Positions 35,140-43,304 of a DNA stretch of 64,000 nucleotides are shown one piece after another (the first letter of the stretch is position 1; every line of letters begins with the position of its first letter). Position numbers and translations under genes: made by a program. Source of the DNA: CAZUYC01 sp964624475. Its GTDB lineage: Bacteria > Myxococcota_A > UBA9160 > SMWR01. A model generated the notes under the pieces. It saw only the letters and a program-made list of their open reading frames with translations. It had not been told where the DNA came from and searched no databases. Where the stretch lies: the NCBI GenBank assembly GCA_964624475.1, contig CAZUYC010000035.1, positions 10,627-74,626 on the forward strand, in the 5' to 3' direction.

Positions 35140-35955
35140 GTGCCCCGCGACCCCTACGAGGTCTTCTCCCGCGTCTACGACCAGGACGTCCACCTCGAGA
35201 TCCCGCGCGCCTTCTTCCGCACGCTGCGCCCGCTGGTGCGCGACGCGCGCCGGGGCCCGCCGATCCTCGACCTCGGCTGCGGCTCGGGCCTCGTAACGGA
35301 GCGGATCGCGGCCGCCGGCGCGCACGCGATCGGGATCGACGGCTCGCGCCCGATGCTCGCGCTCGCGCGCCGGCGCTGCGCACGCTTTCCGGGTCGCGTG
35401 CGCCTCCTCCAGCGGCGCCTCGACGCGATCCGGCTCGCGCCGCAGGCGCATCTCGCGCTCGCCTGCGGCGACGTGATCAACCACCTGCCGTCGCTCTCCG
35501 CGGTGAAGCGCGTGCTGGGCTCGGTCCGGCGCGCGCTCGCGCCGGGCGGCGTGCTCGTCTTCGACGCCCTCACGGAGTTCTGCTTCGCGACCTACTGGCC
35601 CGAGAACACCCATCTGCTCGAGGGCCCGCACGGCGCTCTCCTCATGGACTGCGACTGGGACCCGGTGCGCCGCCGCGGCAGCGCGCGCATGATCGCCTTC
35701 GCGCGCGAGGCGCGCGGCCGCTTCCGCCGCTACGAGACGATCCTCCACGAGTACGCCTACCGCGACCGCGAGCTCGAGCAGGCCTTCGCGGCCACCGGCT
35801 TCGCCGAGCTGTGGCGGCGCCCCTGGAGCGCCTGGCCCGACCAGGGCGAGGAGCCCGCGATGGACCGCGCGCTCTGGTGCGGGCGCCGGGGCGGCGGCGA
35901 CGCGAGCGTGCGCCCCGCGCGCCTGCGCGCGCTCGGCTTCCGCCGCGTCGCCTGA
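35140..35955 (+). CDS. Class I SAM-dependent methyltransferase
   Basis: 271 aa from GTG 35140, 16 bases after thiD. Motif I is LDLGCGSGLVTERIA (about 45-59), followed by IGIDGSRPMLALAR, where Asp binds the SAM ribose, and a beta-4 block ALACGDVINHLPS. The YDQDVHLEIPRAFF start resembles small-molecule Methyltransf_25/31 enzymes. The C-terminal part has a beta-sheet insert (YETILHEYAYRDRELEQAF) common in this group. No substrate can be assigned. Co-transcription with thiD is likely from spacing. Confidence 0.83.
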   Translation: MPRDPYEVFSRVYDQDVHLEIPRAFFRTLRPLVRDARRGPPILDLGCGSGLVTERIAAAGAHAIGIDGSRPMLALARRRCARFPGRVRLLQRRLDAIRLAPQAHLALACGDVINHLPSLSAVKRVLGSVRRALAPGGVLVFDALTEFCFATYWPENTHLLEGPHGALLMDCDWDPVRRRGSARMIAFAREARGRFRRYETILHEYAYRDRELEQAFAATGFAELWRRPWSAWPDQGEEPAMDRALWCGRRGGGDASVRPARLRALGFRRVA

Positions 35956-36034
35956 TCCGTCCCGTCTCGGGCAGGATCGTGGTCGCGGTTGCCGACGAGC
36001 TCGAGCCAGAGGTAGGCGCGCCTCCGAAGCCTCC

Positions 36035-36571
36035 TTAGTACTTGCTGAAGATCTGGGCTCGGATCTCGCCGTTCGGGTTCGCGGTCGTGTGCACGTTGAG
36101 GTAGATGAACCCCGTGCGGATCGCGTGGAGGAGCGACGCGATGTTGTTGATCACCACCGGGCACTGGGCGGTCGGCGTCGCGACGGGCGCGAGGTTCGAC
36201 CCCGTATAGGTGCCGTCGAGCCTGAGGACGCCGGGGAGGTCCTGGAAGGCGACGGGAGGAGACCCGCCCGCCGGAGTCAGCAGGTTCAGGACGATCACCC
36301 CGTTCACCCCGGCCGCCGCGCAGTGGAGGTGCGCTTGCGTGACCGCCGTGACCGGCTTGGGCATGATCACGATCTCGACCTCGACCTGAGTGAGGGCCTT
36401 GGTGAAGTCGAGCTCGGTCTTCCCGGCGGCGGAGGTCGTCACGGCGGGAACCTCCTGGGCGCCGCTCAGCCTCGCCTTGAACTCCCGCGCGGGGCTCTCG
36501 CCCGCCCCGGCCGATCCCGCGTACATCCCGAAGCCCACAACCATTGCAACGACTAGCCAATGACGCCTCAT
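36035..36571 (-). CDS. Exported CHRD-domain protein
   Basis: 178 aa. A signal peptide (VVAMVVGFGMYAGSAGA) is followed by one CHRD domain: FKARLSGAQEVPAVTTSAAG, AHLHCAAAGVNGVIVLNLL and YLNVHTTANPNGEIRAQI, with the conserved His and NPxGEIR end. CHRD was defined in chordin and is common in bacterial secreted proteins of unknown role. The start ATG has an upstream AAGGAGAGG. It is convergent with the methyltransferase gene and divergent from the HEAT-repeat lipoprotein. Confidence 0.87.
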   Translation of the reverse strand: MRRHWLVVAMVVGFGMYAGSAGAGESPAREFKARLSGAQEVPAVTTSAAGKTELDFTKALTQVEVEIVIMPKPVTAVTQAHLHCAAAGVNGVIVLNLLTPAGGSPPVAFQDLPGVLRLDGTYTGSNLAPVATPTAQCPVVINNIASLLHAIRTGFIYLNVHTTANPNGEIRAQIFSKY

Positions 36572-36811
36572 CTTCCTCTCCTTGGTGAAGCTGGGTCCAT
36601 TCCCTCACCACCCCGCGCAACAGCAGCGCACCGACGGCATTCTACCGAGATCGCGAGCGGGTACGGAGAGAAAAGAAAGGCGCGCACATCGAAAGAGCAT
36701 CGGCGAGGGGAGAACGACACGACCGTCGGCAGCGCCCCCGGCTCCCGCGGGGTGCCCCCGGGGTGCTTGCCCGCGCTGCTCGCGGTCGAACCCGACGGTG
36801 TACGATGCGTA

Positions 36812-37759
36812 GTGTGTCTGCTCGGTTCCCCTCGACGGAGCCCCCTCTTCCACTCCCTGCGCTCGTCCCTCCTCTTGACGCTCGCGTATGTGTCGTTGCG
36901 CTTCGGTCTCGTCGGCTGCGGAGCCGAGGAGCACGCACCGGCGCCGCTCCCGGCGCCGACGCGCGGGGCATCGAGCCGGGCGGCCGGCAGCGCGGAGCTC
37001 CCGCTGCCCGCACCCGGCGTGTGGAGCGTGGAGCTCTCGGACGGCGCCGTACGCGTCCTCGCGAACCGGGCGCCACGAGGGGAGGTCCTGCGCGAGCTCG
37101 CCGAACGGGCGGGCTTCCAGCTCGAGGTGGCGGAGGGAGCCTCCCTACCGCCGCTCAGCTCGAGGATCGACGGGCTTTCGCTCGACGAGGCCCTGCCGAT
37201 CCTCGTCGGAGCCCTCGACTACCGCGTGGAGCGGGTCTTCGATCCGGCGCGCGCCGCTCACGTGGTGCGCCGCGTCGCGGTGGGATCCGAGCCGCCGGCC
37301 CGAGCCGAAGCCGCCGTCACGCCGCCCGAGAGCGTTTCCCCCGGGTGGCAGCGCATCGAGGAGCTGCGGGACCGGCTCGAGCCGGGCCCGAGGCTCGCGG
37401 AGGTCTTCGAGAAGCTCGAGAGCCCCGACCCCGATGCGCGCGCGGACGCGGTGGCCGAGCTCGAGCCCAGCGAGGAGGAGCTCGAGCTCCTCCTCGTTCT
37501 CCTCGAGGACGACCCCGATCCCGCGGTGCGCATCGCCGCCGCCGAGCAGCTCGCCGGCGCGGAGTCGTATGGCGCCACCCAGGCCCTGCTCGGCGCGCTC
37601 GCAGACCGCGATCCGGAGGTCGTGGTGGCGGCCGTCGAGGCTCTCGCGTCGTCCGACGATGCGAGCACGATCCCGCAGCTCGCGCCGCTGCTCGAGCACC
37701 GGGAGTCCGCCGTGCGCGCCGCCGCGGCGCTCGCGATCGAATCGCTGAGCGATTATTGA
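36812..37759 (+). CDS. Putative lipoprotein with HEAT-like repeats
   Basis: 315 aa if GTG 36812 is used. The frame is open to 36560, but the upstream residues have no signal or motif. A hydrophobic segment (SLLLTLAYVSLRFGLVGC) ends in a possible lipobox LVGC. Residues about 60-130 (EVLRELAERAGFQLEVAEGA ... LPILVGALDYRVE) resemble a secretin/STN-type short domain. The C-terminal 110 residues form three to four HEAT units (DPDPAVRIAAAEQLAGAESY, DRDPEVVVAAVEALASSDDA, ESAVRAAAALAIE). It is probably an envelope scaffold protein. The start is uncertain, and a TTG near the hydrophobic core is also possible. Confidence 0.68.
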   Translation: MCLLGSPRRSPLFHSLRSSLLLTLAYVSLRFGLVGCGAEEHAPAPLPAPTRGASSRAAGSAELPLPAPGVWSVELSDGAVRVLANRAPRGEVLRELAERAGFQLEVAEGASLPPLSSRIDGLSLDEALPILVGALDYRVERVFDPARAAHVVRRVAVGSEPPARAEAAVTPPESVSPGWQRIEELRDRLEPGPRLAEVFEKLESPDPDARADAVAELEPSEEELELLLVLLEDDPDPAVRIAAAEQLAGAESYGATQALLGALADRDPEVVVAAVEALASSDDASTIPQLAPLLEHRESAVRAAAALAIESLSDY

Positions 37760-37808
37760 TGGCGACGCGCGCCGTTTGGGTGCCGACGCTCCTGTTTCCC
37801 GCGCCAGC

Positions 37809-39065
37809 CTAGCCATGCCCAGACGGCGCGGCCGCAAGCGTTCCCGTTCCCGGAGCGGGCTCGCGCCCGGTGAAGGCGTCGCGGTTGGCGACCAGGAACG
37901 CGATCGGGACGAGCGCGGCGAGCGCGACGCCGAGGGGCGAGCCGAGCATCGGGAGCAGCGTGGCGCCGCCGTAGCAGGCGACCGCGGAATGCAGGAGCGT
38001 GCGCGAGCGCTCGGGACGGTGCGCCAGCAGCAGGAAGGCGGGGAAGAGGATCAGGAGGTCGTGGAGCAGCGCGTACGGACTCGCGAGGAGCGGGAAGAGG
38101 AGCGCAAGCGCCACCGACTCGCGCCGCGACGCGACCGGAAGGCTCCGCTGCGCGAACGCGAAGGCGGCCAGCGCGGCGGCCAGCGCGGCGAAGAGCAGGT
38201 GCACGAGCGGCGTGAGGACCGGGAGCGCCGTCTCGGGGAGCAGCGTGGCCAGGAGCCCGAAGGGCGTCACCAGCAGGAAGGCCGGAAAGCCCTCGACGTA
38301 GGGCAGTCGCAGCAGGTGCCGGCCCAGGTCCGCGTAGGCGAGGAAGGGGCCGGGGCCCTTCGCCAGGAGCGCGCTCCCGCACCAGGCGCCCGCCACCGCG
38401 AGGAAGCCCGCGATCGCGGCGGCGCGCCGCCACACGCACCACACGATCAGGAATCCGAGCGCGAAGTGCGGCTTGTAGATCAGGCCGCCGGCCAGCGCGC
38501 CCGCGAGACCGAAGCGCCCCGCGAGCGTGGCCGCGGCCGCTCCCGTCGCGAGCAGCAGCGTGAGCCCGTGGTTCTGACCGACCTGGAAGCCCTCCACGAA
38601 GGGGAGCGAGGAGAGCACGATCACCAGCGCCTGGGAGCGGGTGAGGCCGGCGCGGGCGAGATCCTCGGGAGCGAGGTGCCGCAGGCCCCATTCGAGGGCG
38701 ACGCCGACGCAGAGCAGGGTGAACGCCGTCCAGAGCGCGAAGGCGAAGACGAGGGGAAGCGGCGTCAGCGAGGCGTAGGCCTGCGCCACCCAGGGCGGGC
38801 TGATCGTCGGGTTCGTGCCGGCGAGATCGGCCTGGACCAGCGCCGCCTGGAGGGCGCCCTGCGTCTCGAAATCGTACAGGTGCCCCGGATCGAAGCGGTA
38901 GAGCCAGCCCGCCGCATAGAGCGTCACGAAGTCGACGCCGATGAACTGTCCCAGCCCCCCCATCCAGCCGTCGCCGAGCAGCGCGTTGGCGAGGATCACG
39001 AGCGCGAAGCAGCCGAGCAGGAGCCGCGGGTAGCCGACCAGTCGTTCCCGTTCCAGGAGAGGCAC
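37809..39065 (-). CDS. GT87 (DUF2029) family membrane glycosyltransferase-like protein
   Basis: 418 aa with about ten transmembrane helices. GTG 39065 is the first start that fits the membrane protein, and residues further upstream in the open frame are arginine-rich noise. The pattern GVDFVTLYAAGWLYRFDPGHLYDF places an Asp in the first periplasmic loop. ISPPWVAQAYASLTPLPL and GFQVGQNHGLTLLL are hallmarks of GT-C enzymes of family GT87, which use polyprenyl-phosphate mannose or similar donors. The acceptor is unknown. It lies 32 bases downstream of the AmmeMemoRadiSam radical SAM gene. Confidence 0.8.
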   Translation of the reverse strand: MPLLERERLVGYPRLLLGCFALVILANALLGDGWMGGLGQFIGVDFVTLYAAGWLYRFDPGHLYDFETQGALQAALVQADLAGTNPTISPPWVAQAYASLTPLPLVFAFALWTAFTLLCVGVALEWGLRHLAPEDLARAGLTRSQALVIVLSSLPFVEGFQVGQNHGLTLLLATGAAAATLAGRFGLAGALAGGLIYKPHFALGFLIVWCVWRRAAAIAGFLAVAGAWCGSALLAKGPGPFLAYADLGRHLLRLPYVEGFPAFLLVTPFGLLATLLPETALPVLTPLVHLLFAALAAALAAFAFAQRSLPVASRRESVALALLFPLLASPYALLHDLLILFPAFLLLAHRPERSRTLLHSAVACYGGATLLPMLGSPLGVALAALVPIAFLVANRDAFTGREPAPGTGTLAAAPSGHG

Positions 39066-39097
39066 CGCTCCTGGAGCGGCATCCCGACCGCGCGGTC

Positions 39098-40222
39098 TTA
39101 GGCGTTTCTCGGCGCGGCGCTCCCGCCGAGGGGCAGCGAAGCGAGGCGCACCGGCAGGCGCCGCGCTCCCCAGTCTCCCGGAGGGCCGTCGAAGACCCCC
39201 GGCAGGCGCTCGCCGCAGCGCAGGCAACGCCCCTCGGCGTCGAGGTTCCAGGCGTCGAGCTCGTACCCGTCGCGGCCGATCACGAGCTCGCCGCAGCCGG
39301 CGCAGTAGCTGCTCTGCCCTTCGCGGTCTTGGATGTTCCCGGTGTAGACGTGGCGCAGGCCATGCTCGCGGGCGATCTCGCGCGCGCGGCGCAGCGTCGC
39401 GGGGGGAGTCGGAGGCTTGTCGCGCAGGCGGTAGTCCGGGTGGAAGGCGGTGAAGTGCCACGGGACGTCCGGCCCGAGGTTCTCGAAGGCCCAGCGGCTC
39501 ATCGCCGCGAGCTCGGTCTCGGAGTCGTTCTCGCCCGGGATGAGCAGCGTCGTGACCTCGAGACAGACGTCCGTCTCGTGCTTCAGGTACACGAGCGTGT
39601 CGAGGACGGGCGCGAGCTGCCCGCTGCACAGGCGGTGGTAGAAGGACTCAGTGAAGCCCTTGAGATCCACGTTGGCGGCGTCCATCGCGGCGAAGAGCTC
39701 CCGCCGCGGCTCGGGGCAGACGTAGCCCGCCGTGACCGCGACGGAGCGGATGCCGCGCTCGCGGCAGGCGCGCGCCGTGTCGACCGCGTACTCGAGGAAG
39801 ATCACCGGGTCGTTGTAGGTGAAGGCGACGCTGCGGCAGCCGAGGGCGACCGCCGCCTCGGCGATCCGCTCCGGCGGCGCCGCGTCGGCGAGCGTATCGA
39901 TCTCGCGGGACTTGCTGATGTCCCAGTTCTGGCAGAAGCGGCAGGCGAGGTTGCAGCCGGCCGTCCCGAAGGAGAGCACGGGCGTGCCCGGCAGGAAGTG
40001 GTTCAGGGGCTTCTTCTCGATGGGATCGACGCAGTAGCCGCTCGAGCGCCCCCAGGTGGTGAGCACGATCCGGGCGCCCTCGCGGGCGCGCACGAAGCAG
40101 AGGCCGCGCTGGCCGTCGGCCAGTCGACAGCGGCGCGGGCACACGTCGCACTGGATCCGCCCGTCCTCCTGGACGCTCCAGTAGCGGCCCGCGACGATCC
40201 CTTCGCCGAGTGCGTCTTGCAT
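39098..40222 (-). CDS. amrS: AmmeMemoRadiSam system radical SAM enzyme
   Basis: 374 aa. An N-terminal cysteine-rich CDVCPRRCRLADGQRGLC segment precedes the radical SAM cluster motif GCNLACRFC with Cys90, Cys94 and Cys97. Substrate-site blocks include CRSVAFTYNDPVIFLEYAVD and DLKGFTESFY. A C-terminal zinc-ribbon-like part has CAGCGELV and CLRCGERL. This is the pyruvate-formate-lyase-activating-like enzyme that co-occurs with Memo and AMMECR1 homologues, both of which lie immediately across the divergent spacer. The reaction of the trio is unknown. RNA or protein modification has been suggested in general terms. Confidence 0.9.
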   Translation of the reverse strand: MQDALGEGIVAGRYWSVQEDGRIQCDVCPRRCRLADGQRGLCFVRAREGARIVLTTWGRSSGYCVDPIEKKPLNHFLPGTPVLSFGTAGCNLACRFCQNWDISKSREIDTLADAAPPERIAEAAVALGCRSVAFTYNDPVIFLEYAVDTARACRERGIRSVAVTAGYVCPEPRRELFAAMDAANVDLKGFTESFYHRLCSGQLAPVLDTLVYLKHETDVCLEVTTLLIPGENDSETELAAMSRWAFENLGPDVPWHFTAFHPDYRLRDKPPTPPATLRRAREIAREHGLRHVYTGNIQDREGQSSYCAGCGELVIGRDGYELDAWNLDAEGRCLRCGERLPGVFDGPPGDWGARRLPVRLASLPLGGSAAPRNA

Positions 40223-40283
40223 CCGGTTCCAGGGTGGCGAAAATGGGGGGCGTCGCCCAGCTCGTCACGGCGAGGTGCGTCGC

Positions 40284-41084
40284 ATGTCGAGGATCCGTCC
40301 GCCGGCGGTGGCCGGCCGCTATCCCGGGGCCGCCTTCTATCCCGCCGATCCGGTGGAGCTGCGCGACCTCGTCGACTCCCTGCTCTCGCGGGCCCACGCG
40401 TCGGCGGGCTCCGGGAGCCCGAAGGCCCTGATCGCTCCCCACGCCGGCTACCAGTACTCCGGTCCGGTGGCCGCCTCCGCCTACGCGCGCGTCGATCCCG
40501 TGGGGATCGCGCGGGTGGTGCTGCTCGGGCCGGCGCACCGCGTCGCGGTGCGAGGGCTCGCGGCGCCCTGCGTCGATGCCTTCGCGACCCCGCTCGGACC
40601 CGTCCCGCTCGACCTCACCGCTCTCGCCGCCGCGCTGCGCCTCCCGCAAGTGGGGCGTTCCGACCCCGCGCATGCGGACGAGCACAGCCTCGAGGTGCAG
40701 CTCCCCTTCCTCCAGCGCCGGCTCGGGAGCTTCGAGCTGGTGCCGCTCGTCGTCGGCGACGCCGAGCCGGAGGAGGTGGACGAGGTGATCGAGGCCTTGT
40801 GGGGCGGGCCCGAGACCCTGGTCGTGGTGAGCTCGGACCTCTCCCACTATCTCGACTACGAGGCGGCTCGCCGCGTCGACGCGCGGACGACGCGCGCGAT
40901 CGAGTCGCTCGCGCCCCAGGCGATCGCGCAGGACCAGGCCTGCGGATGCGTCCCGGTGCAGGGCCTGCTCCTCGCCGCGCGGCGTCACGGACTCCGGGCG
41001 CGCGCGCTCGACGTGCGCAGCTCGGGAGACACCGCGGGGCCGCGGGACCGCGTCGTCGGCTACGGGGCCTATGCCCTCGCCTGA
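40284..41084 (+). CDS. amrB: AmmeMemoRadiSam system protein B (Memo family)
   Basis: 266 aa. ATG 40284 is preferred over the in-frame GTG 40275 because GAGG lies eight bases before it. Memo proteins are structurally related to LigB-type dioxygenases. Motifs are VAGRYPGAAFYPADPVEL, LIAPHAGYQYSGPVAASAYA, HSLEVQLPFLQ and VVVSSDLSHYLDYEAARRVD, with a late Cys in DQACGCVPVQGLL. The histidines and cysteine match the metal-binding positions of the family. The 3' end overlaps the AMMECR1 gene by 14 bases, and the radical SAM partner is divergent 61 bases away. Confidence 0.9.
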   Translation: MSRIRPPAVAGRYPGAAFYPADPVELRDLVDSLLSRAHASAGSGSPKALIAPHAGYQYSGPVAASAYARVDPVGIARVVLLGPAHRVAVRGLAAPCVDAFATPLGPVPLDLTALAAALRLPQVGRSDPAHADEHSLEVQLPFLQRRLGSFELVPLVVGDAEPEEVDEVIEALWGGPETLVVVSSDLSHYLDYEAARRVDARTTRAIESLAPQAIAQDQACGCVPVQGLLLAARRHGLRARALDVRSSGDTAGPRDRVVGYGAYALA

Positions 41085-41637
41085 GCTCCACACGCTGCCT
41101 CGCACGTCGCTTCGGGCCGTCGCGCGCGAGGCGATCGCGCACGGTCTGCGCGAGGGTCGCCCACCGGACCTCGACCTCGCGCATTACCCCGCCGGGCTGG
41201 CGGAGCCGCGCGCGAGCTTCGTGACGCTCCATCGCGCGGGCGAGCTGCGCGGCTGCACGGGGAGCCTCGAGGCCGAGGAGCCGCTCGTGGTCGACGTCGC
41301 GCGCAACGCTTTCCGCGCGGCCTTCTCGGACCCGCGCTTCCCGGCGCTCGCGGGCTGGGAGATCGACGGCCTCGAGATCTCGGTCGCGCTGCTCTCGCCG
41401 CTCGAGCCGCTTGGCGCCGCGTCCGAGGCGGAGCTTCTCGCGAAGCTCCGGCCCGGCAGCGACGGGCTCATTCTCCGCGAGGGCACGCTCTGCGCCACCT
41501 TCCTGCCCGTCGTCTGGGAGAACCTGCCCGAGCCGCGCGACTTCCTCCACGCGCTCGAGCGCAAGGCCGGGCTCGAGGCGGGCCACTGGTCGGCGACGGT
41601 GCGCTTCGAGCGCTACAGCACGGAGCCGGCCGACTGA
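41071..41637 (+). CDS. amrA: AmmeMemoRadiSam system protein A (AMMECR1 domain)
   Basis: 188 aa AMMECR1-domain protein. The strongly conserved loop reads LHRAGELRGCTGSLEAEEPL (canonical LRGCIG, here Thr for Ile). It is followed by FSDPRFPALAGWEIDGLEISVALLSPLE (two blocks near 88-115), GLILREGTLCATFLPVVWE and RFERYSTE. The human homologue is linked to the AMME syndrome, and the biochemical function is unknown. It starts inside the end of the Memo gene, so it is translationally coupled. Together with the divergent radical SAM gene it completes the three-gene system. Confidence 0.9.
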   Translation: MPSPELHTLPRTSLRAVAREAIAHGLREGRPPDLDLAHYPAGLAEPRASFVTLHRAGELRGCTGSLEAEEPLVVDVARNAFRAAFSDPRFPALAGWEIDGLEISVALLSPLEPLGAASEAELLAKLRPGSDGLILREGTLCATFLPVVWENLPEPRDFLHALERKAGLEAGHWSATVRFERYSTEPAD

Positions 41638-41710
41638 GACCCGCCTCCGCTGCGAGACCGCGCGGCGACTCGCCCGATTACGGGACCCCGGATCGCGGGG
41701 ACGGCCTCGC

Positions 41711-41805
41711 GGGGACGGTGTTTAGATCTTTCGAATTCTCAGGATTCCGAAAACGCTGCCCCGCGGGGTGAATCTGAATATCCAGAACATCTGAACACCG
41801 TCCCC
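41711..41805. repeat. Palindromic-ended intergenic element (GGGGACGGTGTT type)
   Basis: A 95-base AT-richer unit has near-perfect 17-base inverted ends: GGGGACGGTGTTTAGAT at 41711-41727 and ATCTGAACACCGTCCCC at 41789-41805 (16 of 17 complementary). Shorter GGGGACGG and GGTCCCCGCTCGGAGC blocks flank it on both sides. The composition of the interior (TCTTTCGAATTCTCAGG) differs strongly from its surroundings. Such ends resemble REP-type elements mobilised by a separately encoded Y1 (IS200-like) transposase. None is in this window. It sits in the 229-base gap between convergent amrA and mpl. Confidence 0.7.
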
Positions 41806-41866
41806 GCTCGGAGCGGTCCCCGCTCGGAGCGAGCCCGCAGGCGAGCGAAGTCCATCGAGTGGAAGG

Positions 41867-43300
41867 CTACGCGGAGGCCGCGAGCGCCTCGAGCAGGCGC
41901 CCCCACACGTTGTCGAAGTCGCCGTTGCTCATCACGAGCACGACGTCGCCCGGGCGGCTCTGCCGGGCCAGGTGGTCGACGATCGCGTCGACCCCATCGA
42001 TCGCCACGGCCGGGATCCCGCGGGCGCGGACGTCCTCCGCGAGGCGCGACGAGGAGAAGCGCTCCGCGACCTCGCCGGTCGCGCTGTAGATCGGCGCATC
42101 GGGCACCACGGCCACGACCACGCCGTCCGCACCACCGAAGGCCTCCGCGTAGTCCCGCTGGAAGACCGCGCGCCGGCTCGTGTTGGTGCGCGGCTCGAAG
42201 ACCGCCACCAGGCGGCGGCCCGGGAAGCGCGCGCGCAGAGACGCGATCGAGCCCGCGACGGCGGTCGGATGGTGGGCGAAGTCGTCGACCACGACGACCC
42301 CGCGCGCCTCGCCGCGCACCTCCTGCCGGCGCTTCACGCCGCGGAAGCCGGCGAGCGCCGCCACCGCCTGCTCCACCGGGACGCCGAGCGCCGCCGTGGC
42401 CGTCACCGCCCCGAGCGCGTTCTCGACGTTGAAGCGGCCGAAGAGCGGGAGCAGGGCCTGCGCCACGGGCTCCCCAGCGCGCAAGATCTCGAAGCGCGTG
42501 CCGCCCGCCTCGGCGCGCAGGCCCTCGGCGCGCCACTCCGGATCGCCCTGGCGGCCGACGCCGTAGCCGACGACACGGCAGCGGGCTCCTCCGACGACGT
42601 CGCGCACGCCGGGGTGGTTCGTCGCCGCGACGAGCAGCCCCTCGGGGGGGAGCCGGAGCACGAGCGTGCGGAAGGCCTGCTTCACGTGGTCGAGGTCGCG
42701 GTAGATGTCGGCATGATCGAACTCGACCGAGGTGAGCACGCAGGTGCGCGCCCCGTAGTGGAGGAACTTCGGCGTCTTGTCGAAGAAGGCGGTGTCGTAC
42801 TCGTCGCCCTCCACGACGAAGTGAGACCCTCGCCCGTCGCGGAAGCTCCCGTCGAAGTCGAGCGAGAAGCCGCCGACGAGGAGCGAGGGGTCGCGGCCGG
42901 CCACCTCGAGCAGCTTCGCCGTGAGCGCCGTGGTCGTGGTCTTGCCGTGGGTGCCGGCGACGACCACCGAGTGCTTGCCTTCGATCGCGAGCCGGAAGAG
43001 CGCATCGGGGAAGGAGAGGTGCGGGATCCCCTCCTCGATCGCGGCGAGCGCCTCCGGGTTCTCGGGGCGCACGGCGTTCCCGATCACGACGAGGTCCGGG
43101 CGGGCCGCGATCACCTGCTCGGCCCGGAAGCCCACGTGCACCGGGATCCCCCACTGCTCGAGGGCGGTGCTCATCGGCGGATAGAGGCGGGAATCGGAGC
43201 CCGAGACCTCGAGGCCGCGCGCCTTGAGCAGCCCCGCGAGCGAGCCCATTCCGCTGCCGGCGATCGCGACGAAATACACCCGCCGCGGCGACTCGCTCAC
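41867..43300 (-). CDS. mpl: UDP-MurNAc:tripeptide ligase (peptidoglycan recycling)
   Basis: 477 aa Mur-ligase family enzyme that attaches recycled L-Ala-gamma-D-Glu-meso-DAP to UDP-N-acetylmuramate. The N-terminal Rossmann motif VAIAGSGMGSLAGLLK is followed by P-loop GTHGKTTTT (116-124), EGDEYDTAFFDK and FDHADIYRDL. DDFAHHPTAV and the C-terminal AVFEPRTNTSRRAVFQ complete it, and EPRTNT is a hallmark separating Mpl from MurC. The cytoplasmic enzyme acts with LdcA, whose gene is two positions upstream on the same strand. Its start is four bases from the stop of the serine hydrolase gene. Confidence 0.92.
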   Translation of the reverse strand: MSESPRRVYFVAIAGSGMGSLAGLLKARGLEVSGSDSRLYPPMSTALEQWGIPVHVGFRAEQVIAARPDLVVIGNAVRPENPEALAAIEEGIPHLSFPDALFRLAIEGKHSVVVAGTHGKTTTTALTAKLLEVAGRDPSLLVGGFSLDFDGSFRDGRGSHFVVEGDEYDTAFFDKTPKFLHYGARTCVLTSVEFDHADIYRDLDHVKQAFRTLVLRLPPEGLLVAATNHPGVRDVVGGARCRVVGYGVGRQGDPEWRAEGLRAEAGGTRFEILRAGEPVAQALLPLFGRFNVENALGAVTATAALGVPVEQAVAALAGFRGVKRRQEVRGEARGVVVVDDFAHHPTAVAGSIASLRARFPGRRLVAVFEPRTNTSRRAVFQRDYAEAFGGADGVVVAVVPDAPIYSATGEVAERFSSSRLAEDVRARGIPAVAIDGVDAIVDHLARQSRPGDVVLVMSNGDFDNVWGRLLEALAASA

Positions 43301-43304
43301 CCGC

